A stretch of DNA of 64,000 nt from Anaerovorax sp. IOR16 (GTDB taxonomy: Bacteria; Bacillota; Clostridia; Peptostreptococcales; Anaerovoracaceae), in NCBI RefSeq assembly GCF_017168145.1, contig NZ_JADQTL010000009.1, positions 124,001 to 188,000 of the forward strand. The letters are read 5' to 3'. Position numbers and translations under genes: made by a program. The notes under the pieces are model-generated. The model worked only from the letters and a program-made list of their open reading frames with translations, had not been told where the DNA came from and made no database searches. This document shows positions 27,600 to 35,384 of the stretch, piece after piece (within the stretch, counting starts at the first letter, position 1; each line of letters opens with the position of its first letter).

Positions 27600-29864
27600 A
27601 TGATTTTAGAAAAGTTAGCACAAGAATTTCATTTAAAACAATCTCAGGTAGAAGCAACGGTTGGCTTAATTGATGATGGAAATACCATTCCGTTTATTGC
27701 AAGATACCGAAAGGAAATGACAGGCGGTTTAAGTGACGTTATACTCCGTGATTTGGAAGAGCGTTTGATATATCTCAGAAATTTGGACGAGCGTAAAGAA
27801 GAAGTTATTCGTTTAATTGAAGAACAGGGAAAGCTTACAGAAGAGTTAAAACAGGAAATCGTTAAGGCTGAGGTTTTGCAAAGAGTGGAAGACTTATATA
27901 AACCATTTAAGCAAAAAAAAGCAACCAGAGCATCCAAAGCAAGAGAAAAAGGCTTGGAGCCGTTGGCTGTGATTCTTATGGCACAGCAATTAGAGAATGG
28001 CACGCCGGAAGAAGTAGCAGCATCGTTTGTACAAGAGGAAAAAGGAGTTGCGACTGTAGCTGAAGCATTGCAAGGGGCAATGGACATCATTGCGGAGATT
28101 GTGGCAGATGATCCGGATTACAATGCAGAAGTACGAAAGATGACGTTTGAAAAGGGACATATGACTTCTGAAGCGGTAGATGCAGAGGAAAGCACAGTTT
28201 ATGATATGTACTACGATCGTTCGGAACTGATTTCACAGATACCAAATCATCGTGTATTGGCTGTGAATCGAGGAGAAAAGGAAAAGAAGCTAAAGATTAA
28301 AGTAAAAGCACCGGTAGAAAGCATTCATGATTATCTGAAAAATAGAGTGATAACGAATGAAAAATCTATATTTACTGCAATGCTCAATGATACAATAGAA
28401 GATGCCTACAAACGCCTTATGGCTCCTTCGGTGGAAAGAGAAATGAGGAACCTATTAACGGAGCGGGCAGAAAAGGATGCTGTAAAAGTCTTTGCAAAAA
28501 ATACGGAAAAACTATTAATGACACCTCCGGTAAAAGATGCAAGAGTGTTAGCGATTGATCCGGGTTATCGTACAGGCTGTAAGGTAACGATGCTGGATGA
28601 AACAGGGAAACTACAGGCTTATGGTACAATCTATCCAACGGAGCCTAAGAAGGATGTAGCAGGAGCAAAGAAGACACTAACTGCTTTGATAAAAAAATTC
28701 AAAGCGAATATCATTGTCATTGGAAACGGAACGGCTTCCAGAGAAACAGAAATTTTTGTGACGGAGCTGATTAAGGAACTATCAGAGCAAGGCATTCATG
28801 ATTTGCATTATACCATTGTCAATGAAGCGGGTGCTTCGGTATATTCGGCGTCAAAGCTTGCTACGGAAGAATATCCTGATCTTGATGTAACCACAAGAGG
28901 TGCAATGTCCATCGGAAGAAGATTACAGGATCCTTTGGCTGAGCTTGTTAAAATTGAGCCAAAGCATATCGGTGTGGGACAATATCAGCATGACATCAAT
29001 CAGACACTTCTAAATGGTGCGCTGACGAATGTTGTGGAAGATTGTGTAAACCGAGTGGGTGTTGATCTTAATACAGCTTCCCCTTCCTTACTTTCCTACA
29101 TTGCAGGAGTAAATTCCGGCATTGCAAAAAACATTGTAGCGTATCGAGAAGAACATGGTCGTTTTCAAAATCGAAAACAATTAATGAAGGTTGCAAAGCT
29201 TGGTGAAAAAGCATTTAAGCAATGCGCCGGATTTATGCGTATTTCTGATGGAGAGAATCCTTTGGATGCAACTTCGGTGCATCCGGAATCTTATGAAACT
29301 GCAGAAAAAATGCTGGACAAGCTTGGAATAGAAAAAGATGAAATCGGAAAAGGCGGAGCAAATAAAATTGACGAAAAAATTATAGACTTGTATCCGGTTG
29401 AAAAGAAGAAGCCGCAAAACGGTCATGTAAAAGGGCTTGCAGCTTTAGCCGTGTTAAAGGTTAATCCTAAGGAAGAAAAAAAGAGTTTACCAAAGAGCAT
29501 TGAAAAAATGGCAGCAGATTTGGGAATCGGTGCTTTGACACTAACGGATATTGTTGCTGAAATAAAAAAACCAGCCAGGGACCCTCGTGAGGGAATGCCG
29601 CCTGTAGTATTTCGAAATGATGTATTAAGTATTGAGGATTTAAAGGTGGATATGGAGATGACCGGAACGGTACGTAACGTAGTGGATTTTGGTGCATTTG
29701 TTGATATTGGGATTAAAAATGATGGCCTCGTTCATATTTCTCAAATAAGCAACAAGTATATTAAGCATCCTATGGATGTGGTTGGGGTTGGTGACACAGT
29801 AAAGGTGAAGATTTTAAGTATTGATTATGAGAAGCAGAAGGTTTCTTTAACAATGAAAATATAG
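27600..29864 (+). CDS. tex: Tex-family RNA-binding transcription accessory protein
   Basis: A 754-aa protein. Order: N-terminal helical Tex domain, a YqgF/RuvC-like domain near 330-450 (LAIDPGYRTGCKVTMLD), helix-hairpin-helix segments near 490-560 (NTASPSLLSYIAGVNSGIAKN) and a C-terminal S1 RNA-binding domain near 650-725 (GTVRNVVDFGAFVDIGIKN). Tex proteins associate with RNA polymerase and nucleic acids and affect expression of virulence or stress genes. I place the start at ATG 27600, after TAAGGAG, and not at the earlier in-frame ATG at 27555 inside the permease gene. Length matches the family. Confidence 0.94.
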   Translation: MILEKLAQEFHLKQSQVEATVGLIDDGNTIPFIARYRKEMTGGLSDVILRDLEERLIYLRNLDERKEEVIRLIEEQGKLTEELKQEIVKAEVLQRVEDLYKPFKQKKATRASKAREKGLEPLAVILMAQQLENGTPEEVAASFVQEEKGVATVAEALQGAMDIIAEIVADDPDYNAEVRKMTFEKGHMTSEAVDAEESTVYDMYYDRSELISQIPNHRVLAVNRGEKEKKLKIKVKAPVESIHDYLKNRVITNEKSIFTAMLNDTIEDAYKRLMAPSVEREMRNLLTERAEKDAVKVFAKNTEKLLMTPPVKDARVLAIDPGYRTGCKVTMLDETGKLQAYGTIYPTEPKKDVAGAKKTLTALIKKFKANIIVIGNGTASRETEIFVTELIKELSEQGIHDLHYTIVNEAGASVYSASKLATEEYPDLDVTTRGAMSIGRRLQDPLAELVKIEPKHIGVGQYQHDINQTLLNGALTNVVEDCVNRVGVDLNTASPSLLSYIAGVNSGIAKNIVAYREEHGRFQNRKQLMKVAKLGEKAFKQCAGFMRISDGENPLDATSVHPESYETAEKMLDKLGIEKDEIGKGGANKIDEKIIDLYPVEKKKPQNGHVKGLAALAVLKVNPKEEKKSLPKSIEKMAADLGIGALTLTDIVAEIKKPARDPREGMPPVVFRNDVLSIEDLKVDMEMTGTVRNVVDFGAFVDIGIKNDGLVHISQISNKYIKHPMDVVGVGDTVKVKILSIDYEKQKVSLTMKI

Positions 29865-29882
29865 AAAGAAAAGAGAAGACAT

Positions 29883-30530
29883 ATGAAGAAAAAAACAACA
29901 GTACTTTTTGATTTTGATGGTACAATTATGGATACAAATGATATAATTGTAAAGTCTTGGCAACATACCTTTCGGACTTTAGAAGGAAAGGAACGATCCG
30001 TAGAGGAAATTTTAGCGACATTTGGAGAACCCTTGCATATTACGATGGAACGTATTTTGCCGGGCTTTGATACAGACAAAGCAATCGAAATCTATCGCAG
30101 CTATCAGTTTAATCATTATCATGAATTGATTGAACTATTTCCAGGTATGGAAAAGGTGATTACAGAATTAAAACAAGAAGGGTATAAGTTAGCAGTTGTT
30201 ACGTCACGTTTAAGAAACTCCACAGAAACGGGGCTGAATAAGTTTGATTTAACAGAGTACTTTGATGTCATTGTAACCGCAGATGATACAAAAAAACATA
30301 AGCCGGATCCCGAACCTGTTTTGATTGCACTGGAAAAGCTCGGTTCTAATCCGCAAGAAGCAATTATGATTGGTGACAGTATGTTCGATGTTCTTTGTGC
30401 ACAGAATGCAGGCGTTGAAGCTGTTTTAGTGAGCTGGGCTATGGCTACCGATGCACAAGGGAAATTACAAGAAGTAAAACCGGAATATGTCATTGAAAAA
30501 GCAGAAGAACTATGGACAATTTTGCGGTAA
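29883..30530 (+). CDS. HAD-family phosphatase, PpaX-like
   Basis: A 215-aa haloacid-dehalogenase hydrolase. Motif I is FDFDGTIMDTN with the nucleophile Asp, motif II is in VVTSR, motif III is the Lys of KHKPDPEP and motif IV is GDSMFDV. The small alpha cap and motif set resemble B. subtilis PpaX, which splits the pyrophosphate made by HPr kinase/phosphorylase. Phosphoglycolate phosphatase is the main alternative. It starts 19 bp after tex and is probably in the same operon. Confidence 0.82.
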   Translation: MKKKTTVLFDFDGTIMDTNDIIVKSWQHTFRTLEGKERSVEEILATFGEPLHITMERILPGFDTDKAIEIYRSYQFNHYHELIELFPGMEKVITELKQEGYKLAVVTSRLRNSTETGLNKFDLTEYFDVIVTADDTKKHKPDPEPVLIALEKLGSNPQEAIMIGDSMFDVLCAQNAGVEAVLVSWAMATDAQGKLQEVKPEYVIEKAEELWTILR

Positions 30531-30567
30531 ACGAATGATTATTATTTCATAATAGGAGATGAAATTC

Positions 30568-31347
30568 ATGACGACAATTTTGATTGTAGAGGATTCATTT
30601 CAAGATCGAAAGCTTTATTCGGAAGCAATGTCAAGCCTTTTCCAAGTGGAATTATTGTATGCAGAAAGTGCGGAAGAGGCATTGAAGCTAATGAAAATAC
30701 ATAAAATTGACTTATTTCTTTTAGATGTAGAGCTTCCGGGAATGGATGGATTCTCTTTAGCAGCAAGAATTCGAAACACTGCTCAGTACGAGTTAACACT
30801 GATTTTGTTTATTACAGGTTACAGTAAAAATCCGTTGGAAGCATTTCGACAATATCATTGCTATGATTTTATTGTAAAACCATTTTCCATCGAAGAATTT
30901 AAAGAAAAGATAGCTGGATTAATTGAAAAATTACATAGAAAAAAAGAAAGAGAGAGCCCTATAATTCGAAAATTGGTTGCGTTTGAAACGGAAGGGGAAA
31001 CTATATTTGTTCCCATAGAGGAAATCTTATTTGCTCAAGTGAGTCGAAGCAGATGCGAAGTGCAGACAAAAACACACCTAATTTCTCTGAAAAAAGTGGC
31101 CTTACAGGATGTGATTGAAACGGTAAACGATACTTTTTTCGTACGTTGCCACAAATCTTTTGCCGTGAATGTGAAACAAATTGCCTCAATACGAAGAATT
31201 AATTATCGTTTAAGTGAACTTTCTTTTGAGCATTCGGAAAGAAAGATTGATATGTCAAAGCTATATCAAGGAAATGTAGAGGAGCTCCTTTCAGAATTAA
31301 ATCAAGTGGAAGGAGAGAAGCAGGAGAAAAGCAATGAGTTGGTATGA
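30568..31347 (+). CDS. agrA: LytTR-family response regulator, AgrA-like
   Basis: A 259-aa regulator. The receiver domain has the acidic pair in IVEDSF, the phospho-acceptor Asp in LFLLDVELPGMDG and Lys in IVKPFSIEEF. The C-terminal 100 residues are a LytTR DNA-binding domain (VRCHKSFAVNVKQIASI is diagnostic). The start is taken at ATG 30568; the in-frame ATG at 30559 is too close to GGAG. The gene overlaps the kinase gene by 14 bp. With agrC, agrB and agrD beside it, this is the output regulator of a peptide quorum-sensing circuit. Its targets were not identified; no clear LytTR direct repeats were found near agrB. Confidence 0.88.
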   Translation: MTTILIVEDSFQDRKLYSEAMSSLFQVELLYAESAEEALKLMKIHKIDLFLLDVELPGMDGFSLAARIRNTAQYELTLILFITGYSKNPLEAFRQYHCYDFIVKPFSIEEFKEKIAGLIEKLHRKKERESPIIRKLVAFETEGETIFVPIEEILFAQVSRSRCEVQTKTHLISLKKVALQDVIETVNDTFFVRCHKSFAVNVKQIASIRRINYRLSELSFEHSERKIDMSKLYQGNVEELLSELNQVEGEKQEKSNELV

Positions 31348-32616
31348 AAATGGAATCGGAACGTTTTTAGAATTAATGGCAACTCTCTGCTTATTAAACT
31401 TATTTTCAGAAGATTATTTACGGCATAAAGTTTCAATCCTATCAATAGGAGTAATCACTGCAGTTGTAGACGTCGTTTTAAATTTTTATTTTACTGATTA
31501 TCGGCTGATTATTTTAGTTGATTCGATTTGCATTTTAACAATGCTAAAAGCGGTGGTCAAAAGAAAATGGAGTGAACTTATTTTTGAATTCTTCATTTGC
31601 TGTGTTGGGGTAATTCTTTTTGAATTTGTTTTAATATGTATCGGCCATTTACTAGGCATGTCAGATGATATGAGTTTCTTTACGCGGTTGGTTCATCTTT
31701 CTATCACGCTTTTATTTTGCTGGTGGATAGGAAGTCGAAAGAAGTTAAGGAATGAGTTATGGATTTTTTATAGTAGATATAAGCAGATTTTTTATTTAGT
31801 TTTTGGAAATTTATATGTAATATTTTTATTGGAAAGTTATTTGTGGAATAATAAAAATAATATTTTTTATAGTGAAATCGGATTGGTGGCCATTGTTATC
31901 ATGATTTGGATTTTCATCAATGCTTTGCTTTTTAAAGAATACATACAAAATAGAAAAAAGAGCGACTTGATCGGTATTCATGAGAATTACATTCAGATGA
32001 TTGAAAATCTCTTAGATAATCTCCAGGAAGAAAAACATGAATTTAGAAAACATTTACAAACAATTGAAGGATTTAGCCATGAAGATGATTCAGTCAATGC
32101 AATAATGGGAGTAAAACAGTATATAAAAGATTTGAGAGGAAGAGAAAAGGAAACGCAAGAAAAACAGCCAATTTCTTTCTTAACCGGAAATCGTGTCATT
32201 AATGCATTGCTTTCAATCAAGGCAAAAGAAGCAAGCGAGAAGGGAATTTCTTTTTTTATATACCATCAATGTCATTTCCTAGATTGCCATGTGAACAATA
32301 CGAGCTCATTGAATTAGTGGGTAATTTACTCAATAATGCATTTGAATACGTAGAGAAATTAGACAGGGAAGAACGGAAGGTAACCTTAAGAATTGGTGAA
32401 GATGAGAATGAAAAAAGCTTTATTGAAACGAGGAATGTATTTCATATAAAATCACAAGAAGTTCTTCATCTTATGAGCCAAAAAGGATATTCCACAAAGG
32501 GGCAAGCCAATCGGGGATATGGACTGCATCATGTCAAACGGATTGTAGAAAAATACAAAGGTACTTTCTTGCTTTTTCAAGAGGATGATTGCCTGGTGAT
32601 TCGCCTGCTATTTTAG
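31334..32616 (+). CDS. agrC: AgrC-like histidine kinase, split by a frameshift at T7
   Basis: The first frame (31334-32317) has six hydrophobic helices (about residues 5-200), the AgrC-type sensor, then the phospho-acceptor region EEKHEFRKHLQTIEG. It then runs off into an unrelated tail. A second frame that begins within it supplies the rest of the ATPase domain: ELVGNLLNNAFEYVE (N box) and GYGLHHVKRIVEKYKG (G2 box), ending at 32616. The two join exactly at T7 (32251-32257) if one T is added, giving ISFFYIPSMSFPRLP. The gene is therefore either inactive, phase-variable, or misread in the assembly. It senses the AgrD-derived peptide. Confidence 0.82.
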
Positions 32617-32742
32617 CAATTCTTCAGGACAATCAGGTTCTCCATGATGAAATAAAGATGTGCTGTTGAGTGTAAGATCAGCTACTACAAATAAAAAGCT
32701 TGCAGCAGTTGAAAGAAGTAGGCTGTGCATTTTTTTAATCAT
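32608..32742 (-). CDS. agrD: AgrD-like cyclic autoinducer peptide precursor
   Basis: A 44-aa peptide. Residues 1-25 form an amphipathic leader (MIKKMHSLLLSTAASF...). A core around STSLFHHGEPD follows, and then the acidic tail CPEELLK, which matches the clostridial AgrD ending PEEL. AgrB would cut the tail and close a ring. The usual ring Cys about ten residues before PEEL is a Ser here, suggesting a lactone and not a thiolactone; the only Cys lies in the tail. Its start overlaps the agrB stop by 8 bp and its stop overlaps the agrC stop on the other strand by 9 bp. It is too short for most gene finders. Confidence 0.8.
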   Translation of the reverse strand: MIKKMHSLLLSTAASFLFVVADLTLNSTSLFHHGEPDCPEELLK

Positions 32743-33193
32743 ATGATATTCCCCTTTTAATCATTTTATTATGTACATTAACGTATAATATTTGAATGGC
32801 TTGCATAAAAAAAGCCCATATCCCACAATGTATAAAGTAGCTGTCTTTCACGACCAAATGAAACATAAGAAACCAAAAGATACATAAAAGACAAGAGAAG
32901 CATTTATTTCTGATATATTTTTCTTTTGTTTTGATTGCTCTTTTTTGCGGAGGCGCCAATGGCAGAAGACAAATCAATGAAACACTAACGATAAAAATGC
33001 CTTCATAAACTGCCGCTCCAAGCTTAAGATTCGGTAAAAAAACAAGTTGCAGTAGAGTAAATAGTAAGCTAAGAAAAAAGCATCCCCAGCTGCTGTTTAC
33101 ATGGATACCACCGGTAGTCATACGAATCGGAGCAATGACTGCCATTAGTAGAAGAAATGGCAGCAGCAATCCCATGAGATAAAAAATGAGCAT
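32735..33193 (-). CDS. agrB: AgrB-like peptide-processing membrane protease, N-terminus missing or frameshifted
   Basis: A 152-aa frame with four or five hydrophobic helices and the AgrB signature PIRMTTGGIHVNSSWGC, where the His and Cys are the cysteine-protease pair that cleaves AgrD. Family members have about 190-210 residues; this frame lacks the N-terminal helix. Upstream, a Met-initiated frame starts at 33272 (MTQTIQRFLFF) but is out of phase. One or two single-base indels in 33193-33240, where T6 and A5 runs occur, would join them. It is either a decayed gene or the same assembly problem as in agrC. It is followed by agrD with an 8-bp overlap. Confidence 0.78.
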   Translation of the reverse strand: MLIFYLMGLLLPFLLLMAVIAPIRMTTGGIHVNSSWGCFFLSLLFTLLQLVFLPNLKLGAAVYEGIFIVSVSLICLLPLAPPQKRAIKTKEKYIRNKCFSCLLCIFWFLMFHLVVKDSYFIHCGIWAFFMQAIQILYVNVHNKMIKRGISYD

Positions 33194-33326
33194 CAGTAGT
33201 AAGCTCCCAAAAACAGCATTTCGTCCTTTTTATATTGCCAAAAAATAAAAAACGTTGTATGGTTTGTGTCATAAGAAATTTTAGAAAGATTTATCAGCTA
33301 TGAGAAGAATTAAGGGGATTTGATTT

Positions 33327-34034
33327 ATGTTAATACGATTTGAATACAAAGCGACACCATATTTGCCTATAAAAAATATTTGTGTTATCGGTTCCTTTAA
33401 TGGGTTTCAGCCAGAAAAAGGTGTCATGCAAAAGAAAAATGGTGCTTGGGTTTTTGATATGTTACTACCTGAGGGGGAACACCGATATAAATTTTTAATT
33501 AATTATAGGATAAAGCTAAATGATCCTAACGCAAACCTGTATCGTCCCGATGAATCGGGTGAACTATGGTCTGTCATTTTAATTGATGATAAAGGGCAGC
33601 GTTTATATAATAATGAACAATATAAGATAACAATAGAAGAATATTTACTTTCAGGGAGAATTGTAGAGCCCGAAGAAACAAACGTAACTAGCAGAAAACA
33701 TTTTAATCGAACTTTGGATAAAATGGTTGTTGCAAGATTTGCTTTTACTGAGGTTACCGGTATTCATGAGGTAACCGCATTTTGGTTTGAACCAAACGGA
33801 AGTTTGCATTCTTACTCTCAAAGAAATTTGTTTTCTGATGAAAAAGATCTGGACGAGCCAATTCATCTTTGGTTTTGGGTTCCCTTTGATAAAATAAAGG
33901 GAGATGGTTCTGCAGGACTTTGGACTTTAAAACTCTTTATTAATGGGAATTATATAATGGAAGATCAAATGACTATTAGTAGAAGCTTTCCTTACCAAGG
34001 GTATGGAAATGGATATGGATTAAAGAGAGTTTAG
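33327..34034 (+). CDS. Stand-alone CBM48/AMPK-type glycogen-binding protein
   Basis: A 235-aa soluble protein. Residues 1-90 match the early-set glycogen-recognition fold: NICVIGSFNGFQP, a Trp in GAWVFDMLLPEG, and HRYKFLINY...LNDPNA. The remaining 145 residues are unfamiliar, apparently another beta-rich domain with many Trp (for example EPIHLWFWVPFDKIKG). No catalytic glycosidase domain is present. It may target glycogen or a partner enzyme. It is a lone gene between agrB (divergent) and the convergent arsR. Confidence 0.65.
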   Translation: MLIRFEYKATPYLPIKNICVIGSFNGFQPEKGVMQKKNGAWVFDMLLPEGEHRYKFLINYRIKLNDPNANLYRPDESGELWSVILIDDKGQRLYNNEQYKITIEEYLLSGRIVEPEETNVTSRKHFNRTLDKMVVARFAFTEVTGIHEVTAFWFEPNGSLHSYSQRNLFSDEKDLDEPIHLWFWVPFDKIKGDGSAGLWTLKLFINGNYIMEDQMTISRSFPYQGYGNGYGLKRV

Positions 34035-34035
34035 A

Positions 34036-34419
34036 TTAATTGCAGTAGCGTTCCTTTAGAACCTGAATGATTGCTTCTACACGGTGATCACTGATGGAAT
34101 AAACGATGTTTTGACCTGTCTTTTTTGAACTGAGAATCCCATGTGCCTTTAGTACAGAAAGATGCTGTGAAAGAGCAGATTGCGTAATATGCGAGACCCT
34201 GTTTCCAATTTCACTTACGCTGAGTGGCTGCTCCATAAGGACACATAAAATCATAAGGCGATTCTCATTTGCTAGCACTTTAAGAATTTCCGTTACATGA
34301 GTAAGATTGTCTTCTTTTAGCAATTCATCCTGATTTTTCTCAAAACATTCTTTCTTTTCATTATCCTCATTTTTATTCTTGTCACGATTTATATCGTTAG
34401 TATTTTTATAATCTTTCAT
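34036..34419 (-). CDS. ArsR-family transcriptional regulator
   Basis: A 127-aa winged-helix protein. A charged, Lys/Asn/Glu-rich N-terminal extension (residues 1-40) precedes the ArsR HTH (ILKVLANENRLMILCVL through HITQSALSQHLSVLKAHGIL). Cys occurs only at 25, 59 and 126. There is no classic CVC metal site, so the inducer may be redox or another metal site. It is the last gene of a three-gene minus-strand operon behind a long palindrome that overlaps the promoter, so it probably represses its own operon. Confidence 0.85.
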   Translation of the reverse strand: MKDYKNTNDINRDKNKNEDNEKKECFEKNQDELLKEDNLTHVTEILKVLANENRLMILCVLMEQPLSVSEIGNRVSHITQSALSQHLSVLKAHGILSSKKTGQNIVYSISDHRVEAIIQVLKERYCN

Positions 34420-34477
34420 CTAATAATCCTCTCTTTCCATCCTCATTTTCGCATACCAATCAGTAAACCGTCAAGAC

Positions 34478-35065
34478 TTAACGTGAACTTGTGGTTTTGT
34501 GTCGTAACTGGCATATGCTCTGTGTCATAGTTCCCATAGGACAATAGACACACCATGAGCGAGGCTTATATAAAGCCATAGTGATTAGACCGAGTAAGGT
34601 GGATGTCAGCATTAGGCTGTAAAATCCAAAAGAAAATTGTGCAATCCAAGGAGATACCATGGAGGTATTCGTCCATTCCCAAGGAACTTTAAACGTCCAA
34701 AACAACGTAATAATCTCTCTTAATCCATGTACATTGGAAAACACTAGATAAGTGGAAAAGAGCATATTAAAAAACATTGTCATGAAAAAGACCAAAAATC
34801 CATATCGGAACCATTTAGAGCGAAGCCATGATGGGATGGATCGGTGAGAAGATAAACGAAGTCCGTTTCCCAATCGTTCCAATAGTTGGCCTCGACCACA
34901 GTAGTGATTGCAGTAATGCTTATTCCCTCCAATCAAAGCAAATAAAATCGGAATGATAAAGCAAAGAATGCCAATCCAAGCAAAAAGAATATTAAAAAAT
35001 CCTAATATCAGATAGGTTGCAGTTACAATCCAAAGATAATCGTACCAATGTTTCTTCTGTTTCAT
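34478..35065 (-). CDS. NapH/CcoG-like membrane iron-sulfur protein
   Basis: A 195-aa membrane protein with four hydrophobic helices (about 10-45, 85-112 and 135-165). It has two Cys clusters of the Fer4_5 type, HYCNHYCGRGQLLERLG near 51-67 and CVYCPMGTMTQ near 172-182, both probably facing the cytoplasm. Such proteins pass electrons between quinone or membrane donors and soluble ferredoxin. It starts one base after the ferredoxin gene stops, so the two are likely partners in a small electron-transfer unit. Confidence 0.8.
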   Translation of the reverse strand: MKQKKHWYDYLWIVTATYLILGFFNILFAWIGILCFIIPILFALIGGNKHYCNHYCGRGQLLERLGNGLRLSSHRSIPSWLRSKWFRYGFLVFFMTMFFNMLFSTYLVFSNVHGLREIITLFWTFKVPWEWTNTSMVSPWIAQFSFGFYSLMLTSTLLGLITMALYKPRSWCVYCPMGTMTQSICQLRHKTTSSR

Positions 35066-35263
35066 TTAAGACTCCTTTCTTTCTGTAATGGTAATCACTG
35101 ACGCAGGGCAGACCCTTTGACATTTGCCACAGCCTACGCATTTTGTTGCATCTATGATTGCGTGGCTTCCTTTAAAAATTGAAATCGCTTGAAGCGGGCA
35201 AGCTTTTAAACAGCTCCCGCATGCTACACACTCTTCAGAAATTAAAGCTATTTTTTTTGCCAT
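35066..35263 (-). CDS. 2[4Fe-4S] ferredoxin
   Basis: A 65-aa clostridial-type ferredoxin with two complete motifs, CVACGSCLKACP and CVGCGKCQRVCP. It is the first gene of the ArsR-controlled operon and is tightly coupled to the NapH-like gene. Cytoplasmic one-electron carrier. A GGAGAG ribosome site precedes the ATG. Confidence 0.92.
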   Translation of the reverse strand: MAKKIALISEECVACGSCLKACPLQAISIFKGSHAIIDATKCVGCGKCQRVCPASVITITERKES

Positions 35264-35285
35264 TAAATATCTCTCCTTATTAGAA

Positions 35286-35328
35286 TATTAGTATATCCTA
35301 ATATACTAATAAATAAAACAAATGTCAA
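35286..35328 (-). promoter_or_regulatory. Ferredoxin operon promoter with overlapping ArsR-type operator
   Basis: On the minus strand TTGACA is at 35323-35328 and TATATT at 35300-35305, spaced 17 bp. A palindrome with 11-bp perfect arms (35286-35296 and 35301-35311) covers the -10 box. That is the usual position and shape for an ArsR-family repressor site. Confidence 0.82.
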
Positions 35329-35384
35329 TCCCTTTTTTACAGAATTGACATAAAATTTTTCTTTTTTTCAATGGAATAAAATCT

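Noticed and set aside
32269-32616. A separate small ATPase gene after agrC
   Set aside because: It lacks a ribosome site and is exactly the missing end of the AgrC ATPase domain, joined by one base.
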